DNA of 64,000 bases from NCBI GenBank assembly GCA_002694985.1, contig NZNS01000001.1, positions 62,001-126,000 of the forward strand, read 5' to 3'. The DNA comes from Parvibaculum sp. (GTDB taxonomy: Bacteria; Pseudomonadota; Alphaproteobacteria; Parvibaculales; Parvibaculaceae). Shown one piece after another: positions 9,078 through 17,850 of the stretch. Position 1 is the stretch's first letter; each line of letters starts with the position of its first letter. The position numbers and the translations under genes are program-made. Below the pieces are notes generated by a model, which did no database searches, was not told the origin of the DNA, and saw only the letters and a program-made list of their open reading frames with translations.

Positions 9078-9704
9078 TCAGGTGTTCCGCGAAAGCAGGA
9101 ACACGGCATCGTTCGCAAAAAGATTGGCGAAGATGCCCGGATTGGAAATGCGCCGGGCCTTGTTCCTGGTCACGATCAGCGCGTCCTCTATTTCAAGGCC
9201 GAGTTCATCGCAGAGCGAGGCGAAGTCGAGCACCGTGCAGAGGTGGATGTTCGGCGTGTCGTACCAGGAATAGCCGAGCGAGCGCGTTTCCGGCATACGG
9301 CCGGTGAAGAGGAGCTTCAGCCGCACGCGCCAATTGCCGAAATTCGGAAAAGACACGATGACATGGCGGCCGATGCGTTTCATTTCGCGCAGCACCGCCT
9401 TCGGATTGCGCGTTGCCTGGATCGTCTGGCTGAGGATCACATAGTCGAAGGCATCGTCGGGATAATTGGAGAGATCGGTGTCTGCGTCGCCCTGCACCAC
9501 GGCAAGGCCGCGCGCCACGCTTGCGTTCACGCCTTCCTGGCTTAGTTCCACGCCGCGGCCGTCGATATCCTTCTGCGAGCGCAGCAGCGCGAGCAGGTCG
9601 CCATCGCCACAACCGACGTCGAGCACGCGGCTCTCCGGCGCGATCATCTGGGCGATGAGGTCGAGGTCTATGCGGCCCGTGTCGAGGCCATATCCGTTGC
9701 TCAT
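9078..9704 (-). CDS. metW: Methionine biosynthesis protein MetW
   Basis: MetW is a methyltransferase-fold protein that partners MetX in methionine synthesis and is thought to be needed for full homoserine acetyltransferase function. Its 208 residues include [13 protein letters not shown] (SAM-type motif I), the characteristic [11 protein letters not shown], and the closing FPNFGNW...[12 protein letters not shown] block. Its start codon overlaps the metX stop (ATGA), which indicates translational coupling. Confidence 0.93.
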   Translation of the reverse strand: MSNGYGLDTGRIDLDLIAQMIAPESRVLDVGCGDGDLLALLRSQKDIDGRGVELSQEGVNASVARGLAVVQGDADTDLSNYPDDAFDYVILSQTIQATRNPKAVLREMKRIGRHVIVSFPNFGNWRVRLKLLFTGRMPETRSLGYSWYDTPNIHLCTVLDFASLCDELGLEIEDALIVTRNKARRISNPGIFANLFANDAVFLLSRNT

Positions 9705-10906
9705 CCGGCGAGGCCTCGCGTACGTGCGGCGCTGTCGATGAAGCCGCGCAGCGTCGTGAACATTTCCGGCTCGTCGAGCAGGAATGCGTCGTGGCCTTTG
9801 TCGGTCTTGATTTCGACGAAGCTTACATTTGCCGCCACTGCGTTCAGCGCATGCACGATCTGCCGGTTGTCGGAGGTCGGAAACAGCCAGTCGCTCGTGA
9901 AGGAGACGACGCAGAACCGCGACGTCGTGCCCCGGAAGGCATTCGCCAGCACACCGCCGAAATCATCGGCGAGATCGAAGTAATCCATCGCGCGCGTGAT
10001 GTAGAGATAGGAGTTCGCGTCGAAACGGTCGACAAAGGTCGAACCCTGATGGCGCAGATAGCTTTCGATCTGGAAGTCGGCATCGAAGCCATAGGTGATG
10101 GCGTCCCGGTCCTGCAGGTTGCGGCCGAATTTCCGGTGGAGCGCGGGCTCCGACAGATAGGTGATGTGGGCGGCCATGCGCGCCACCGCGAGCCCCTTTG
10201 CCGGGTTCGTGCCGTGTGAGAGATAGGCGCCCTGTTTCCATTCGGGATCGGCCATGATCGCCTGACGGCCGACCTCATGAAAGGCGATGTTCTGCGCGGA
10301 ATGGCGGGCAGCGGTCGCAATTGGGATCGCGGAAAAGACACGCTCGGGATAGGCCGCCGCCCATTGCAGCACCTGCATGCCGCCCATGGAGCCACCTATG
10401 ACGCAGAAGAGATCGTGAATGCCGAGCCGGTCGAGCAGCATCGCCTGGGCGCGCACCATGTCGCCCACGGTGATGACGGGGAAACTCAGGCCGTAAGGGC
10501 GGCCGGTCGCAGGATCGATATCGCGCGGGCCCGTTGTCCCCATGCAGCCGCCAATCACGTTCTGGCAGATGACGAAAAAGCGGTTCGTGTCGATCGGGCG
10601 GCCCGGACCGACCATATGCGCCCACCAGCCGGGCTTGCCGCTCAGCGGATGGGTGCTCGCGGCATACTGATCACCGGTCAGAGCGTGGCAGATCAGCACC
10701 ACGTTCGACTTGGCGGCATTCAGTGTGCCGTAGGTCTCATAGGTGATGGTGAACGGGCTGAGGTTCACGCCGGAATCGAGGGCGAGCGGCTCGTCGGGGC
10801 CAAAGGTCATGGATGCGCGGCGCACCCTGATCCCGCCTTCTTCGAACTCTGTGCTGCCGGAGCCTTTGGCGTCTGATGCGCCAGCGGCCTTATCGATGGT
10901 GTTCAT
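9701..10906 (-). CDS. metX: Homoserine O-acetyltransferase
   Basis: This alpha/beta hydrolase acetylates homoserine for methionine synthesis. Recognisable blocks are [12 protein letters not shown], the oxyanion and cofactor region [11 protein letters not shown], the nucleophile elbow GGSMGGMQ, and the late Asp (SFTSDWLFP) and His (KGHDAFLLD) of the triad. The frame continues to a TTG at 10972. The ATG at 10906 is preferred because a promoter with -35 at 11007-11012 would start transcription near 10976. metW follows with an overlap. A structured leader lies between promoter and start. Confidence 0.93.
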   Translation of the reverse strand: MNTIDKAAGASDAKGSGSTEFEEGGIRVRRASMTFGPDEPLALDSGVNLSPFTITYETYGTLNAAKSNVVLICHALTGDQYAASTHPLSGKPGWWAHMVGPGRPIDTNRFFVICQNVIGGCMGTTGPRDIDPATGRPYGLSFPVITVGDMVRAQAMLLDRLGIHDLFCVIGGSMGGMQVLQWAAAYPERVFSAIPIATAARHSAQNIAFHEVGRQAIMADPEWKQGAYLSHGTNPAKGLAVARMAAHITYLSEPALHRKFGRNLQDRDAITYGFDADFQIESYLRHQGSTFVDRFDANSYLYITRAMDYFDLADDFGGVLANAFRGTTSRFCVVSFTSDWLFPTSDNRQIVHALNAVAANVSFVEIKTDKGHDAFLLDEPEMFTTLRGFIDSAARTRGLAG

Positions 10907-11012
10907 AAGCGCTTTTGCGCCGCCTTTTTTGGGTCTGGACAGGTTGGTGGCGGTCTCCCGGACCCCCGCCAAACAGGGTGCATAGCTAGGGATGCACCCC
11001 CCAAAATGTCAA
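10907..11012 (-). promoter_or_regulatory. metX promoter, inverted-repeat operator and structured leader
   Basis: On the minus strand a -35 TTGACA (11007-11012) and a -10 TAGCTA (10983-10988) are 18 bases apart. An 8-base-arm inverted repeat (GGGTGCAT...ATGCACCC, 10976-10999) covers the -10 region. The leader of about 70 bases then contains a GC-rich hairpin with arms TGGCGG and CCGCCA, plus an alternative pairing of its GGGTC with a downstream GACCC. It does not match the SAM-II riboswitch pattern that I know for this gene in related bacteria. The regulator is therefore unidentified. Confidence 0.5.
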
Positions 11013-11116
11013 TGTTTTCTTTGATTTTAGCGGGTGTCCCTCGTATGAATACCGCTCTCGCGGGCCGGGTTGGGGGCTTGCTCGCGTGCCGGAATCCCCC
11101 TGCCGAGTGACGCCGA

Positions 11117-12013
11117 ATGACGACTGAGACCGCCACGCCCGAGAAGGCCCTCGCCGATGTCCGCAAGGAGATCGATGCGATCGACGATGCCATGCAGGAC
11201 CTCCTGCAGAAGCGGACCGAGCTCGTGGTCGAGGTGGCCGAGGCCAAGGCGCGGGCGGCCAGCGCGGCGGGAAAGGGGAGCTTTGTCGCTTTCCGACCGG
11301 GCCGCGAGGCAGAGGTGATCCGCCGTCTTGCAGAGCGCCACAAGGGGGCGCTGCCGCTTCGGGTGCTGATCCGGCTCTGGCGCGAGATCATGGCCGCCAT
11401 GACGCGGATTCAGGGGCCTTTCCGGGTGGATGTCTTTGGCCCTGAGGGTGATGCGCTCGGCTATTGGGATCTTGCCCGCAACTATTACGGCTCGACGACG
11501 CCGATGGAGCTTCACGGCCATGCGCGCGAGGTGCTCCGCCGCGTCGGGCATGACCGCTCCGCCATCGGCATTCTGCCGCAGCCGGGGGCGGCGGCTGATA
11601 GCGATTGGTGGGTTGGTCTTGCCACGGGCGGTACCAGTGGATTGCAGATCGTCGCGCGGCTTCCCTTCGCCGATGTTGCGGGAGAGAACGATGGTGCCCG
11701 GGCGCTTGTTCTTGCGCACAGCAATTTCGAGGGCACGGGTGACGACACCAGCCTCATTGCACTTTCCGTTGCTGAAAGCCTGAGTGACACGCGCGTCATG
11801 ACGCTGGTGAAAGAGGCGGGGCTCGAAGGGAAGCGTATTGCGAGCGCGGGCACCGATAACGGGGCGGCCAAGCACATCTATCTCATTTCCGTTCCCTATC
11901 ATCTGGCCGCCGATGATGAGCGGCTTTCGGCCCTTGCAGGCGGTGCCGTTATCGAGGCACGCCTTCTCGGCGGTTATGCCAACCCGCTTCAGCGCGACAG
12001 CGATGGCGAGTGA
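11117..12013 (+). CDS. Chorismate mutase (AroQ) fused to a prephenate-dehydratase-like domain
   Basis: Residues 8-95 form an AroQ-type chorismate mutase: the [20 protein letters not shown] helix, the [12 protein letters not shown] helix with the basic substrate ligands, and the WREIMAA helix. The rest (about 100-298) resembles a prephenate dehydratase-like fold plus an ACT-like end ([14 protein letters not shown]...). It lacks an obvious dehydratase TRF catalytic motif, so only the mutase step, chorismate to prephenate, is supported. The tail may be regulatory. It starts the Phe/Tyr operon, and hisC begins at or just past its stop codon. Confidence 0.82.
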   Translation: MTTETATPEKALADVRKEIDAIDDAMQDLLQKRTELVVEVAEAKARAASAAGKGSFVAFRPGREAEVIRRLAERHKGALPLRVLIRLWREIMAAMTRIQGPFRVDVFGPEGDALGYWDLARNYYGSTTPMELHGHAREVLRRVGHDRSAIGILPQPGAAADSDWWVGLATGGTSGLQIVARLPFADVAGENDGARALVLAHSNFEGTGDDTSLIALSVAESLSDTRVMTLVKEAGLEGKRIASAGTDNGAAKHIYLISVPYHLAADDERLSALAGGAVIEARLLGGYANPLQRDSDGE

Positions 12014-12017
12014 GAAC

Positions 12018-13124
12018 ATGGTGAAGCGTCCCGAGCCGCAGCGCGGCGTTCTCGAAATCGAGCCTTATGTCGGCGGCCGCGCCAGCGCCGCGCCGGGCAC
12101 CCGTATTTTCAAGCTTTCGGCCAATGAAACACCGCTGGGGCCTTCGCCGCGCGCGAAGGAAGCCTTTGCGGCGGCGGCAGATAGTCTCCACCTCTACCCC
12201 GATGGTGGTGCGCTCGGCCTGCGTGAGGCGATTGCCGCGCGTTACGGTCTCAATGCTGACCGGATCGTCTGCGGCGCGGGGTCCGACGAGCTCCTGCATC
12301 TTCTGGCCCAGGCCTATCTCGGCGAGGGCGACGAGGCGATTACGACCGAGCATGGTTTTCTCGTCTATCCGATCGTGACCAAGGCGGCCGGTGCCACCTG
12401 CGTTACCGTGAAGGAGACGGCGCTCCACGCCGATGTGGATGCGATCCTCGATGCCGTCACGCCGAAGACGAAGATCGTCTTTCTTGCCAATCCGAACAAT
12501 CCGACGGGGAGTTATCTTCCGGCAGACGAAGTGCGGCGTTTGCAGCAGGGTCTGCGTCCCGACATCCTGCTGATCCTCGACGCCGCCTATAGCGAATATG
12601 TGAGCCGCAACGACTACGAAGCGGGGATCGAGCTTGTCGCGACATCGGAAAACGTCGTAATGACGCGCACCTTCTCGAAGATTTACGGGCTTGCCGCGCT
12701 TCGCCTCGGCTGGATGTATGCGCCCGCACCTATCGTCGATGTGGTGAACCGCATTCGCGGGCCCTTCAACGTGTCCATTCCCGCCATCGAGGCCGGTATC
12801 GCGGCGATGGCCGATACGGATCATGTCGAGGCGGCGCGCCAGCACAACGACAGATGGCTCGGCTGGCTCAGCGAGGAAATCTCGAAGCTCGGCTACGAAA
12901 CGGTGCCGAGCGTCGGCAATTTCTTTCTCATCCGGTTTCCGAAAGAGCAGGGCAAGACGGCGAAAGATGCCGATGCCTTCCTGATGAAGCGCGGGCTCAT
13001 TCTTCGCCAGATGACGAGCTACGGGCTGCCCGATTGCCTGCGTCTCTCCGTCGGTTCGGAAGAGGCAAACCGCCTCGTCGTGAAGGCGCTCGCCGAATTC
13101 GCTGGCGTGAAGGCGGCTGTGTGA
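12018..13124 (+). CDS. hisC: Histidinol-phosphate/aromatic aminotransferase
   Basis: This class II PLP aminotransferase has the HisC layout: [46 protein letters not shown] and the PLP-Lys motif [15 protein letters not shown]. HisC works in histidine synthesis and often also transaminates prephenate or phenylpyruvate. Its position between chorismate mutase and tyrC points to aromatic amino acid synthesis here. The ATG at 12018 follows GCGAG; an ATG at 12003 that overlaps the previous stop is an alternative. tyrC overlaps its stop. Confidence 0.9.
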   Translation: MVKRPEPQRGVLEIEPYVGGRASAAPGTRIFKLSANETPLGPSPRAKEAFAAAADSLHLYPDGGALGLREAIAARYGLNADRIVCGAGSDELLHLLAQAYLGEGDEAITTEHGFLVYPIVTKAAGATCVTVKETALHADVDAILDAVTPKTKIVFLANPNNPTGSYLPADEVRRLQQGLRPDILLILDAAYSEYVSRNDYEAGIELVATSENVVMTRTFSKIYGLAALRLGWMYAPAPIVDVVNRIRGPFNVSIPAIEAGIAAMADTDHVEAARQHNDRWLGWLSEEISKLGYETVPSVGNFFLIRFPKEQGKTAKDADAFLMKRGLILRQMTSYGLPDCLRLSVGSEEANRLVVKALAEFAGVKAAV

Positions 13125-14080
13125 TGGGCGCGGAAACGCATTTCGACCGTGTGGCGCTGATCGGCCTCGGGCTGATCGGTTCCTCGCTCGGTCACGCGAT
13201 GAAACGTGGCGGGCTTGCCGGCCATGTCGCCGGCTATGCCCGTTCGGAGGCGACGCGCAAGCGCGCTCTCGAACTCGGCTTCATCGACAGCGTGCATGAG
13301 AGCGCGGCAGCAGCGGTGGAAGATGCCGACCTCATTGTGGTCTGCACACCTGTTGGCGCGCTCGGACAGGTGGCATCGGAGATCGAGCCTCATCTGAAGA
13401 AGGGGGCCATCCTCACCGATGTCGGCTCCGTGAAGCTCGCGGTCATTCGCGATATGAGCCCTTATGTGCCTGACGGCGTTCACTTCATACCCGGTCACCC
13501 GATCGCGGGCACGGAAGAATCCGGCCCGGATGCGGGCTTTGCCGAGCTTTTCGACGGGCGCTGGTGCATCCTTACGCCGGTGCCGGGCACGGATCAGGAT
13601 GCGGTCGAAAAGCTCAGCGCCTTCTGGAGTGACTGCGGTTCCAGGGTCGATGTGATGGAGCCGAAGCATCACGACATGGTGCTCGCCATCGTCAGTCATC
13701 TTCCGCATATCATCGCTTACAACATCGTCGGGACGGCGAGCGACCTCGAAACGGTAACGCAGTCGGAAGTGATCAAATATTCTGCGTCCGGCTTTCGTGA
13801 CTTCACACGCCTTGCAGCCTCCGACCCGACGATGTGGCGCGATGTCTGTCTCAACAACAAGGAGCCGATCCTCGAGATGCTGGCGCGCTTCTCGGAGGAT
13901 CTGACGGCATTGCAACGCGCTATCCGCTGGGGTGATGGGGATCAGCTGTTCGAGCTATTCACGCGCACCCGCGCCATTCGCCGCTCAATTGTCGATGCGG
14001 GGCAGGATACGCCGGCGCCCAATTTCGGTCGGACGCCGAAACACGCCGCTAAGGATGCGGACGGCGAGGACGATCAGTAA
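13124..14080 (+). CDS. tyrC: Prephenate/arogenate dehydrogenase
   Basis: This NAD(P)-dependent enzyme oxidatively decarboxylates prephenate or arogenate on the way to tyrosine. The Rossmann motif GLGLIGSSLGHAM is at the N-terminus. The family blocks DVGSVK, PGHPIAGTEESGP (catalytic-type His) and HHDMVLAIVSHLPH follow. The start ATG overlaps the hisC stop (GTGATG). It is the last gene of the chorismate mutase-hisC-tyrC operon. Its C-terminus overlaps the convergent DUF2125 gene by 7 bases. Substrate preference cannot be told from sequence. Confidence 0.92.
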   Translation: MGAETHFDRVALIGLGLIGSSLGHAMKRGGLAGHVAGYARSEATRKRALELGFIDSVHESAAAAVEDADLIVVCTPVGALGQVASEIEPHLKKGAILTDVGSVKLAVIRDMSPYVPDGVHFIPGHPIAGTEESGPDAGFAELFDGRWCILTPVPGTDQDAVEKLSAFWSDCGSRVDVMEPKHHDMVLAIVSHLPHIIAYNIVGTASDLETVTQSEVIKYSASGFRDFTRLAASDPTMWRDVCLNNKEPILEMLARFSEDLTALQRAIRWGDGDQLFELFTRTRAIRRSIVDAGQDTPAPNFGRTPKHAAKDADGEDDQ

Positions 14081-15168
14081 AGCGGTTCAAGCTTCGCGAT
14101 GACGAGGGGGCCGAGATAGAGCTTTCCCTCGCGCATGATGACGGGCATGCGTATCTCATTCGATTCCTTGCCTTGAAATTGTGAGACGAGGACAAGGCCC
14201 GCCAGCGCGATGCGCGCATCGCGTTCCTGCACGATCCCGTCCTTCACCAACGCGTCGAGCAACTCCTCGAAATCGGTGACGCGCGCGTCCAGGCGGCCCT
14301 CCGGACGGTGCCTTGCGTCAAGCGATAGTTCGCCGCTCGCATAGAGATCGAGCGGGCCCCATTTCACGGCAAGGTCGGAAATGGCAAGTGTGCCGCCTGC
14401 TGCCTGCCAGTCGCGCATCAGTTCCACGAGGCTGACATAGTTTCCCGGCGGCAGGCCGCGCAATCTGGTCTGTGCGAGGAAAAATTCCATTCGCGGGCCG
14501 AGTGCGGGGATTTTCGTCGTGCTTTCGACATTCACATCTTCCGCCTGAAGCGCGATGTCGTAGCTGCCCGGCTCCTCGATGCCCTCATGGCTTTCGGCGG
14601 GGCGCGCGTGAAGCTGGAGGCGTTTTGCCGTGAGTTCTTCGGTTGTGTCATTCGCGCCGAGACGATGCTTGCCCTTCAGCGCTTCTATGTCGATAGCGAG
14701 GCGGCCGAAGGGTCTGTCTTCCAGCAGGACATAGCTTGCTTGCGCAGACCCGGCCATGAAGCGCGCCTCGTTCGTCGCGCGCGCGGCTGTCCGTAAATCG
14801 CGATAGCTGAGGCGCTGCTCGCCCTCCAGGGTGAGGACCATGTGGCGCAGATTATAGGGCTGCAACGCGAAATGGGCGCCTTCGCCCTGCCATTCCCATT
14901 TCTCGGGTGTGGCGGGCGCCGCCGCCTTCGGCGCCGCGAACTGCGCCTTGATGCGAAAGGGATAGCCACCGACCGTGAAGCCGTCCCATGAGGTGACGAC
15001 TTCCTTTTCGCTCCGCACGGCATAGGTTTCGACGGCCTTGCGCACTTCGCCGGCAATGGTGAACCAGTAGACGCTGTAGGCGGCTACGAATACGGCGAAG
15101 GCAAGCGAGGGGCCGATAATGCCCCAGCGTATGCCCGTGCGTTTTCTTTCCGTCGGCGCTTCGTTCAT
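14074..15168 (-). CDS. DUF2125 domain protein, membrane-anchored
   Basis: This 364-residue protein has one N-terminal membrane segment (about residues 17-38) and a large, probably periplasmic beta-rich DUF2125 domain. The family-typical WDGFTVGGYPFRI, QPYNLRHMVLTLEG and late DLYASGELSLDARHRPEGRLDARVT-like blocks are visible. The domain is confined largely to alphaproteobacteria and has AsmA/LolA-like features. Its function is unknown. It converges on tyrC and is divergent from a ChaC-like gene. Confidence 0.82.
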   Translation of the reverse strand: MNEAPTERKRTGIRWGIIGPSLAFAVFVAAYSVYWFTIAGEVRKAVETYAVRSEKEVVTSWDGFTVGGYPFRIKAQFAAPKAAAPATPEKWEWQGEGAHFALQPYNLRHMVLTLEGEQRLSYRDLRTAARATNEARFMAGSAQASYVLLEDRPFGRLAIDIEALKGKHRLGANDTTEELTAKRLQLHARPAESHEGIEEPGSYDIALQAEDVNVESTTKIPALGPRMEFFLAQTRLRGLPPGNYVSLVELMRDWQAAGGTLAISDLAVKWGPLDLYASGELSLDARHRPEGRLDARVTDFEELLDALVKDGIVQERDARIALAGLVLVSQFQGKESNEIRMPVIMREGKLYLGPLVIAKLEPLY

Positions 15169-15244
15169 CGTTCAGATACCTGTGTCCCGCATTGCTCTGC
15201 CTGCGCGCATGCCTATAGTTGCCCGCGCAAGCGGAGTTGTCAGC

Positions 15245-15778
15245 ATGCAGGATTTATGGGTTTTTGGATACGGCTCGCTGATGTGGCGGCCGGGATTCGA
15301 ATATGAGGAGCGCCGCTCCGCGTTGCTGCGCGGATATCATCGCTCCTTTTGCGTCTACAGCCATGTTCATCGCGGTACGCCCGAAAAGCCGGGTCTGGTT
15401 TTCGGGCTCGACGCAGGCGGATCGTGCCGGGGTGTCGCTTTTCGCGTAGACGCGGCCCGGGCGGAAGATGTGAAGCGCTATCTGCAGGCGCGTGAGCAGG
15501 TCACGCTTGTCTACCGGGATGTCGTGAAGCCGGTCGAGCTTGTCGATGATGGTGTTCGCGTCGAGGCGCTCTGCTTCATCGTCGACCGTGCGCATGAGCA
15601 ATATGCAGGGCGTATCGATTTCGACACCCAGGTTCGGCTTATTGCGGAGGGCGAGGGGCAGTCGGGCAGGAACCCCGATTATCTCGAAAGCACCGTCCGC
15701 CATCTCGATGAAGCGGGATTATCCGACAAGGGGCTTACGCATCTCTGGCGCGCCGTAGAGCAGCGTCTGCCTCGATAG
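15245..15778 (+). CDS. ChaC-type gamma-glutamylcyclotransferase
   Basis: The N-terminus WVFGYGSLMWRPGF is the ChaC signature (nucleotide-like YGSLMW loop). RSFCVYSHVHRGTPEKPGLVFGL and the GVAFRV strand follow. A Glu in the helix LQAREQVTLVY occupies the catalytic-acid position. ChaC enzymes cleave gamma-glutamyl dipeptides or glutathione to 5-oxoproline. The frame is open upstream, but the ATG at 15245 starts the domain. The last 44 bases overlap the 3' end of the convergent ycaQ-like gene. Confidence 0.87.
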   Translation: MQDLWVFGYGSLMWRPGFEYEERRSALLRGYHRSFCVYSHVHRGTPEKPGLVFGLDAGGSCRGVAFRVDAARAEDVKRYLQAREQVTLVYRDVVKPVELVDDGVRVEALCFIVDRAHEQYAGRIDFDTQVRLIAEGEGQSGRNPDYLESTVRHLDEAGLSDKGLTHLWRAVEQRLPR

Positions 15779-16943
15779 CCGGCGTTCCCGTGAAGCGGGC
15801 TAGCGTCGCGAATGCGGATCTGATTTTCTTCTCGCGCGCGCCGGTCAGTTTCACGCCCGGCTCGAGCCAGAGCCCCTTCATCTCGAGCCGGTCTTCGGCG
15901 CGGTGCGCTTTCATGTCAGCGCGCCCGATGAAGCGGTCGCCTTCCATTATCGGCAAGACGTAATAGCCATATTGCCGCTTCTTCTCGGGCACGAAGACCT
16001 CGATGCGATAGTCGAAGCCGAAGAGGCGAAGCGCCCGCTTGCGGTCGCGGATGGCGGGGTCGAAGGGGGAGAGAAAGCGGATGCCCTGCGGTGCTTCGGC
16101 GGCCTGCGCCAATCGCGCCTCTATGTCGGCGGGCGCGAAGGCACGCTGCCTGCTGCCGTCCGTGCCTTCGACACTCACTTCGACGATCTCTCCGCGCTTC
16201 AATGCCTTTGCCGCCCATGCCTTTGCGTTGGCGATGGAAGCGAGTTTCCAGAACCCGGCAATTTCCTGCGGCGTAGCGATCCCCAGCCGGTCCAGCGCCT
16301 CGCGACAGGCCCAATCGGTTGATGCCGTTTCGCTCGGGCGCGCCTTGCGCAGCTCTTCCGGGATCACGCGCTCGGTAAGATCGTAGACCTTCTCGAATCC
16401 TTCACGCCGCGCGATGGCGACCTCGCCCGTCCGCCAGAGCATTTCGAGGGCCGTCTTGGAGGGGCCCCAGCCCCACCAGCCTCCTGCGCCCTTGTCCTCG
16501 AAGTCGCGCGCCATGAGCGGTCCTTCGCGCCGCAACCTGCGGCGAACCTTGCGCAGCAGCTTTTCGCCGTCCTCGCCGATGCGGTCCTGCCAGCGCGGGC
16601 TCGCCGCGATTCTCGCCTTTGCCGCACGAAAGCGGTGCCGCCAATGCGGATAAAACTCGATGGGGATCAGCGAGGCATCATGTGTCCAGTGCTCGAATAG
16701 CGCGGCATGATCGTGATGAAGCGCGCTCAATTGCTCGCGGCGATAGCCGGGTGCGCGGGAGAAAAGGATCATGTGATGCGCGCGCTCGACGGTGTTGATC
16801 GAGTCGAGCTGCACGAAGCCGAGCCGCCGGATAAGAGCGAGCGTCTCGTCGTCCCCGTGGCGTTCCGCAGGGGCGAGGCTCAGCGCATGATGGTCGAGGA
16901 AAAGCCGCCGCGCATCGCGATTCGGAATTTCGAGCAGTGTCAT
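15735..16943 (-). CDS. YcaQ/AlkZ-like winged-helix DNA glycosylase
   Basis: This 402-residue protein is of the HTH_42 family that includes E. coli YcaQ and Streptomyces AlkZ, which excise interstrand crosslink and bulky alkyl adducts. The family QxD-type catalytic motif is visible as FVQLDSINTVERAHH, then SRAPGYR and FEHWTHDASLIP. The C-terminal half has FLSPFDPAIRDRKR, YYVLPIMEGDRFIGRAD and WLEPG. It lies 4 bases after the VOC protein gene, so it is the last gene of the yegS-like operon. DNA-repair activity is from family knowledge. Confidence 0.84.
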   Translation of the reverse strand: MTLLEIPNRDARRLFLDHHALSLAPAERHGDDETLALIRRLGFVQLDSINTVERAHHMILFSRAPGYRREQLSALHHDHAALFEHWTHDASLIPIEFYPHWRHRFRAAKARIAASPRWQDRIGEDGEKLLRKVRRRLRREGPLMARDFEDKGAGGWWGWGPSKTALEMLWRTGEVAIARREGFEKVYDLTERVIPEELRKARPSETASTDWACREALDRLGIATPQEIAGFWKLASIANAKAWAAKALKRGEIVEVSVEGTDGSRQRAFAPADIEARLAQAAEAPQGIRFLSPFDPAIRDRKRALRLFGFDYRIEVFVPEKKRQYGYYVLPIMEGDRFIGRADMKAHRAEDRLEMKGLWLEPGVKLTGAREKKIRSAFATLARFTGTPAIEADAALRRARDA

Positions 16944-16947
16944 CGCA

Positions 16948-17364
16948 TCAGTTGCGCGGTTCGTGGACGAATTCGAGCTTCAGCCCGTCGGGGTCCGCGA
17001 ACATCACGGCGTAATAGCCTTTGCCATATTCCGGGTAGCTGGCGGGTGGGTCGAGAACCACGGCGTCGATCTCGATCAGCAGCTTGTGCAGCCGGTCGAC
17101 ATCTTCGCGGCTGTCCGCGATCCATGCCATGTGGTGAAGCCCCGGTGTGTAGCGGTCATGGCCGCGGCTTGCGTTCGGGCCACGCGCCTTGAAGATGCCG
17201 ATGGTCGGCAGTCTGTCTTTCGAGGAGGCGTGTTCCCAATCGATGCCGTTCGCATCTTCCGACCAGCGGCGATAGCCCATGAAGCCAAGCACGGCGTCAT
17301 AGAACGGTGCGGATGCCCAGGGGTCCGTCACCGTCAGGTCGATGTGATGGAGGAAGCCCCGCAT
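16948..17364 (-). CDS. VOC/glyoxalase-fold protein
   Basis: This 138-residue vicinal-oxygen-chelate protein begins LHHIDLTVTDPWASAPFYDAVLGFMGY and has a matching second module with GLHHMAWIADSREDVDRLH and YYAVMFADPDGLKLEFVHEP. Metal-ligand His and the terminal Glu positions are present. The family covers dioxygenases, glyoxalase I and resistance proteins, and this member cannot be assigned to one. It lies in an operon before the ycaQ-like gene. Confidence 0.82.
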   Translation of the reverse strand: MRGFLHHIDLTVTDPWASAPFYDAVLGFMGYRRWSEDANGIDWEHASSKDRLPTIGIFKARGPNASRGHDRYTPGLHHMAWIADSREDVDRLHKLLIEIDAVVLDPPASYPEYGKGYYAVMFADPDGLKLEFVHEPRN

Positions 17365-17385
17365 ATTCGCCCTCGTCTTCTTGCG

Positions 17386-17850
17386 TCAATTGTTGCCGGT
17401 GTCGAGGAAAGCCTCTTTTTCCTTTCCGAGCCAGAGAAATCCATCCATCGTGATCTGTGCGATGTCTTTCGCCGCTTGTCCATGTGCGGCGGAAACACCC
17501 GTCTGGCCAAGCTCGCCGAGCGCGTCCCATACCTTGCGTTCCGTCCGGGCAAAACTCTTCAGCAGGGTGCCCGCCTCGTCCCCCGATATCGCGGTCTGGG
17601 CGCGAAGCGCAATCTGTTTCAGCCATTCCATGTCCGCATCCGGCGAGCCGGGCAAGAGCTCGTCGCGCTTGAGCAGTTCGGTGATGCGCCGGGTGGCGCC
17701 CGCATAAGCGGTAGCGCGGTCTTTCGCGAAAGCCTTCCATTCATCGCCGGTTACGTCGATGGCGGCTTCGTAGTAGCGGCTGGCCGATTGGCAGGTGACA
17801 CCGAGGGCGCGGAAGGCGCCTTCCTCCGGGGAGAGCATCAACTGGTTCAT
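17386..17850 (-). CDS. Helical protein, possibly DUF2383/ferritin-like
   Basis: This 154-residue soluble protein is predicted almost wholly helical. The pattern of GVTCQSASRYYEAAIDVTGDEWKAFAK, a helix with TRRITELL, a DADMEWLK segment and ERKVWDALGELG resembles four-helix DUF2383-type bundles. No metal-binding ExxH pair is evident. Its start overlaps the stop of the lipid kinase-like gene (ATGA), so it is translationally coupled to it. The function is unknown. Confidence 0.7.
   Translation of the reverse strand: MNQLMLSPEEGAFRALGVTCQSASRYYEAAIDVTGDEWKAFAKDRATAYAGATRRITELLKRDELLPGSPDADMEWLKQIALRAQTAISGDEAGTLLKSFARTERKVWDALGELGQTGVSAAHGQAAKDIAQITMDGFLWLGKEKEAFLDTGNN

Noticed and set aside
10907-10975. 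SAM-II riboswitch at metX
   Set aside because: The short pseudoknot consensus of that riboswitch is not matched; only generic hairpins are present.
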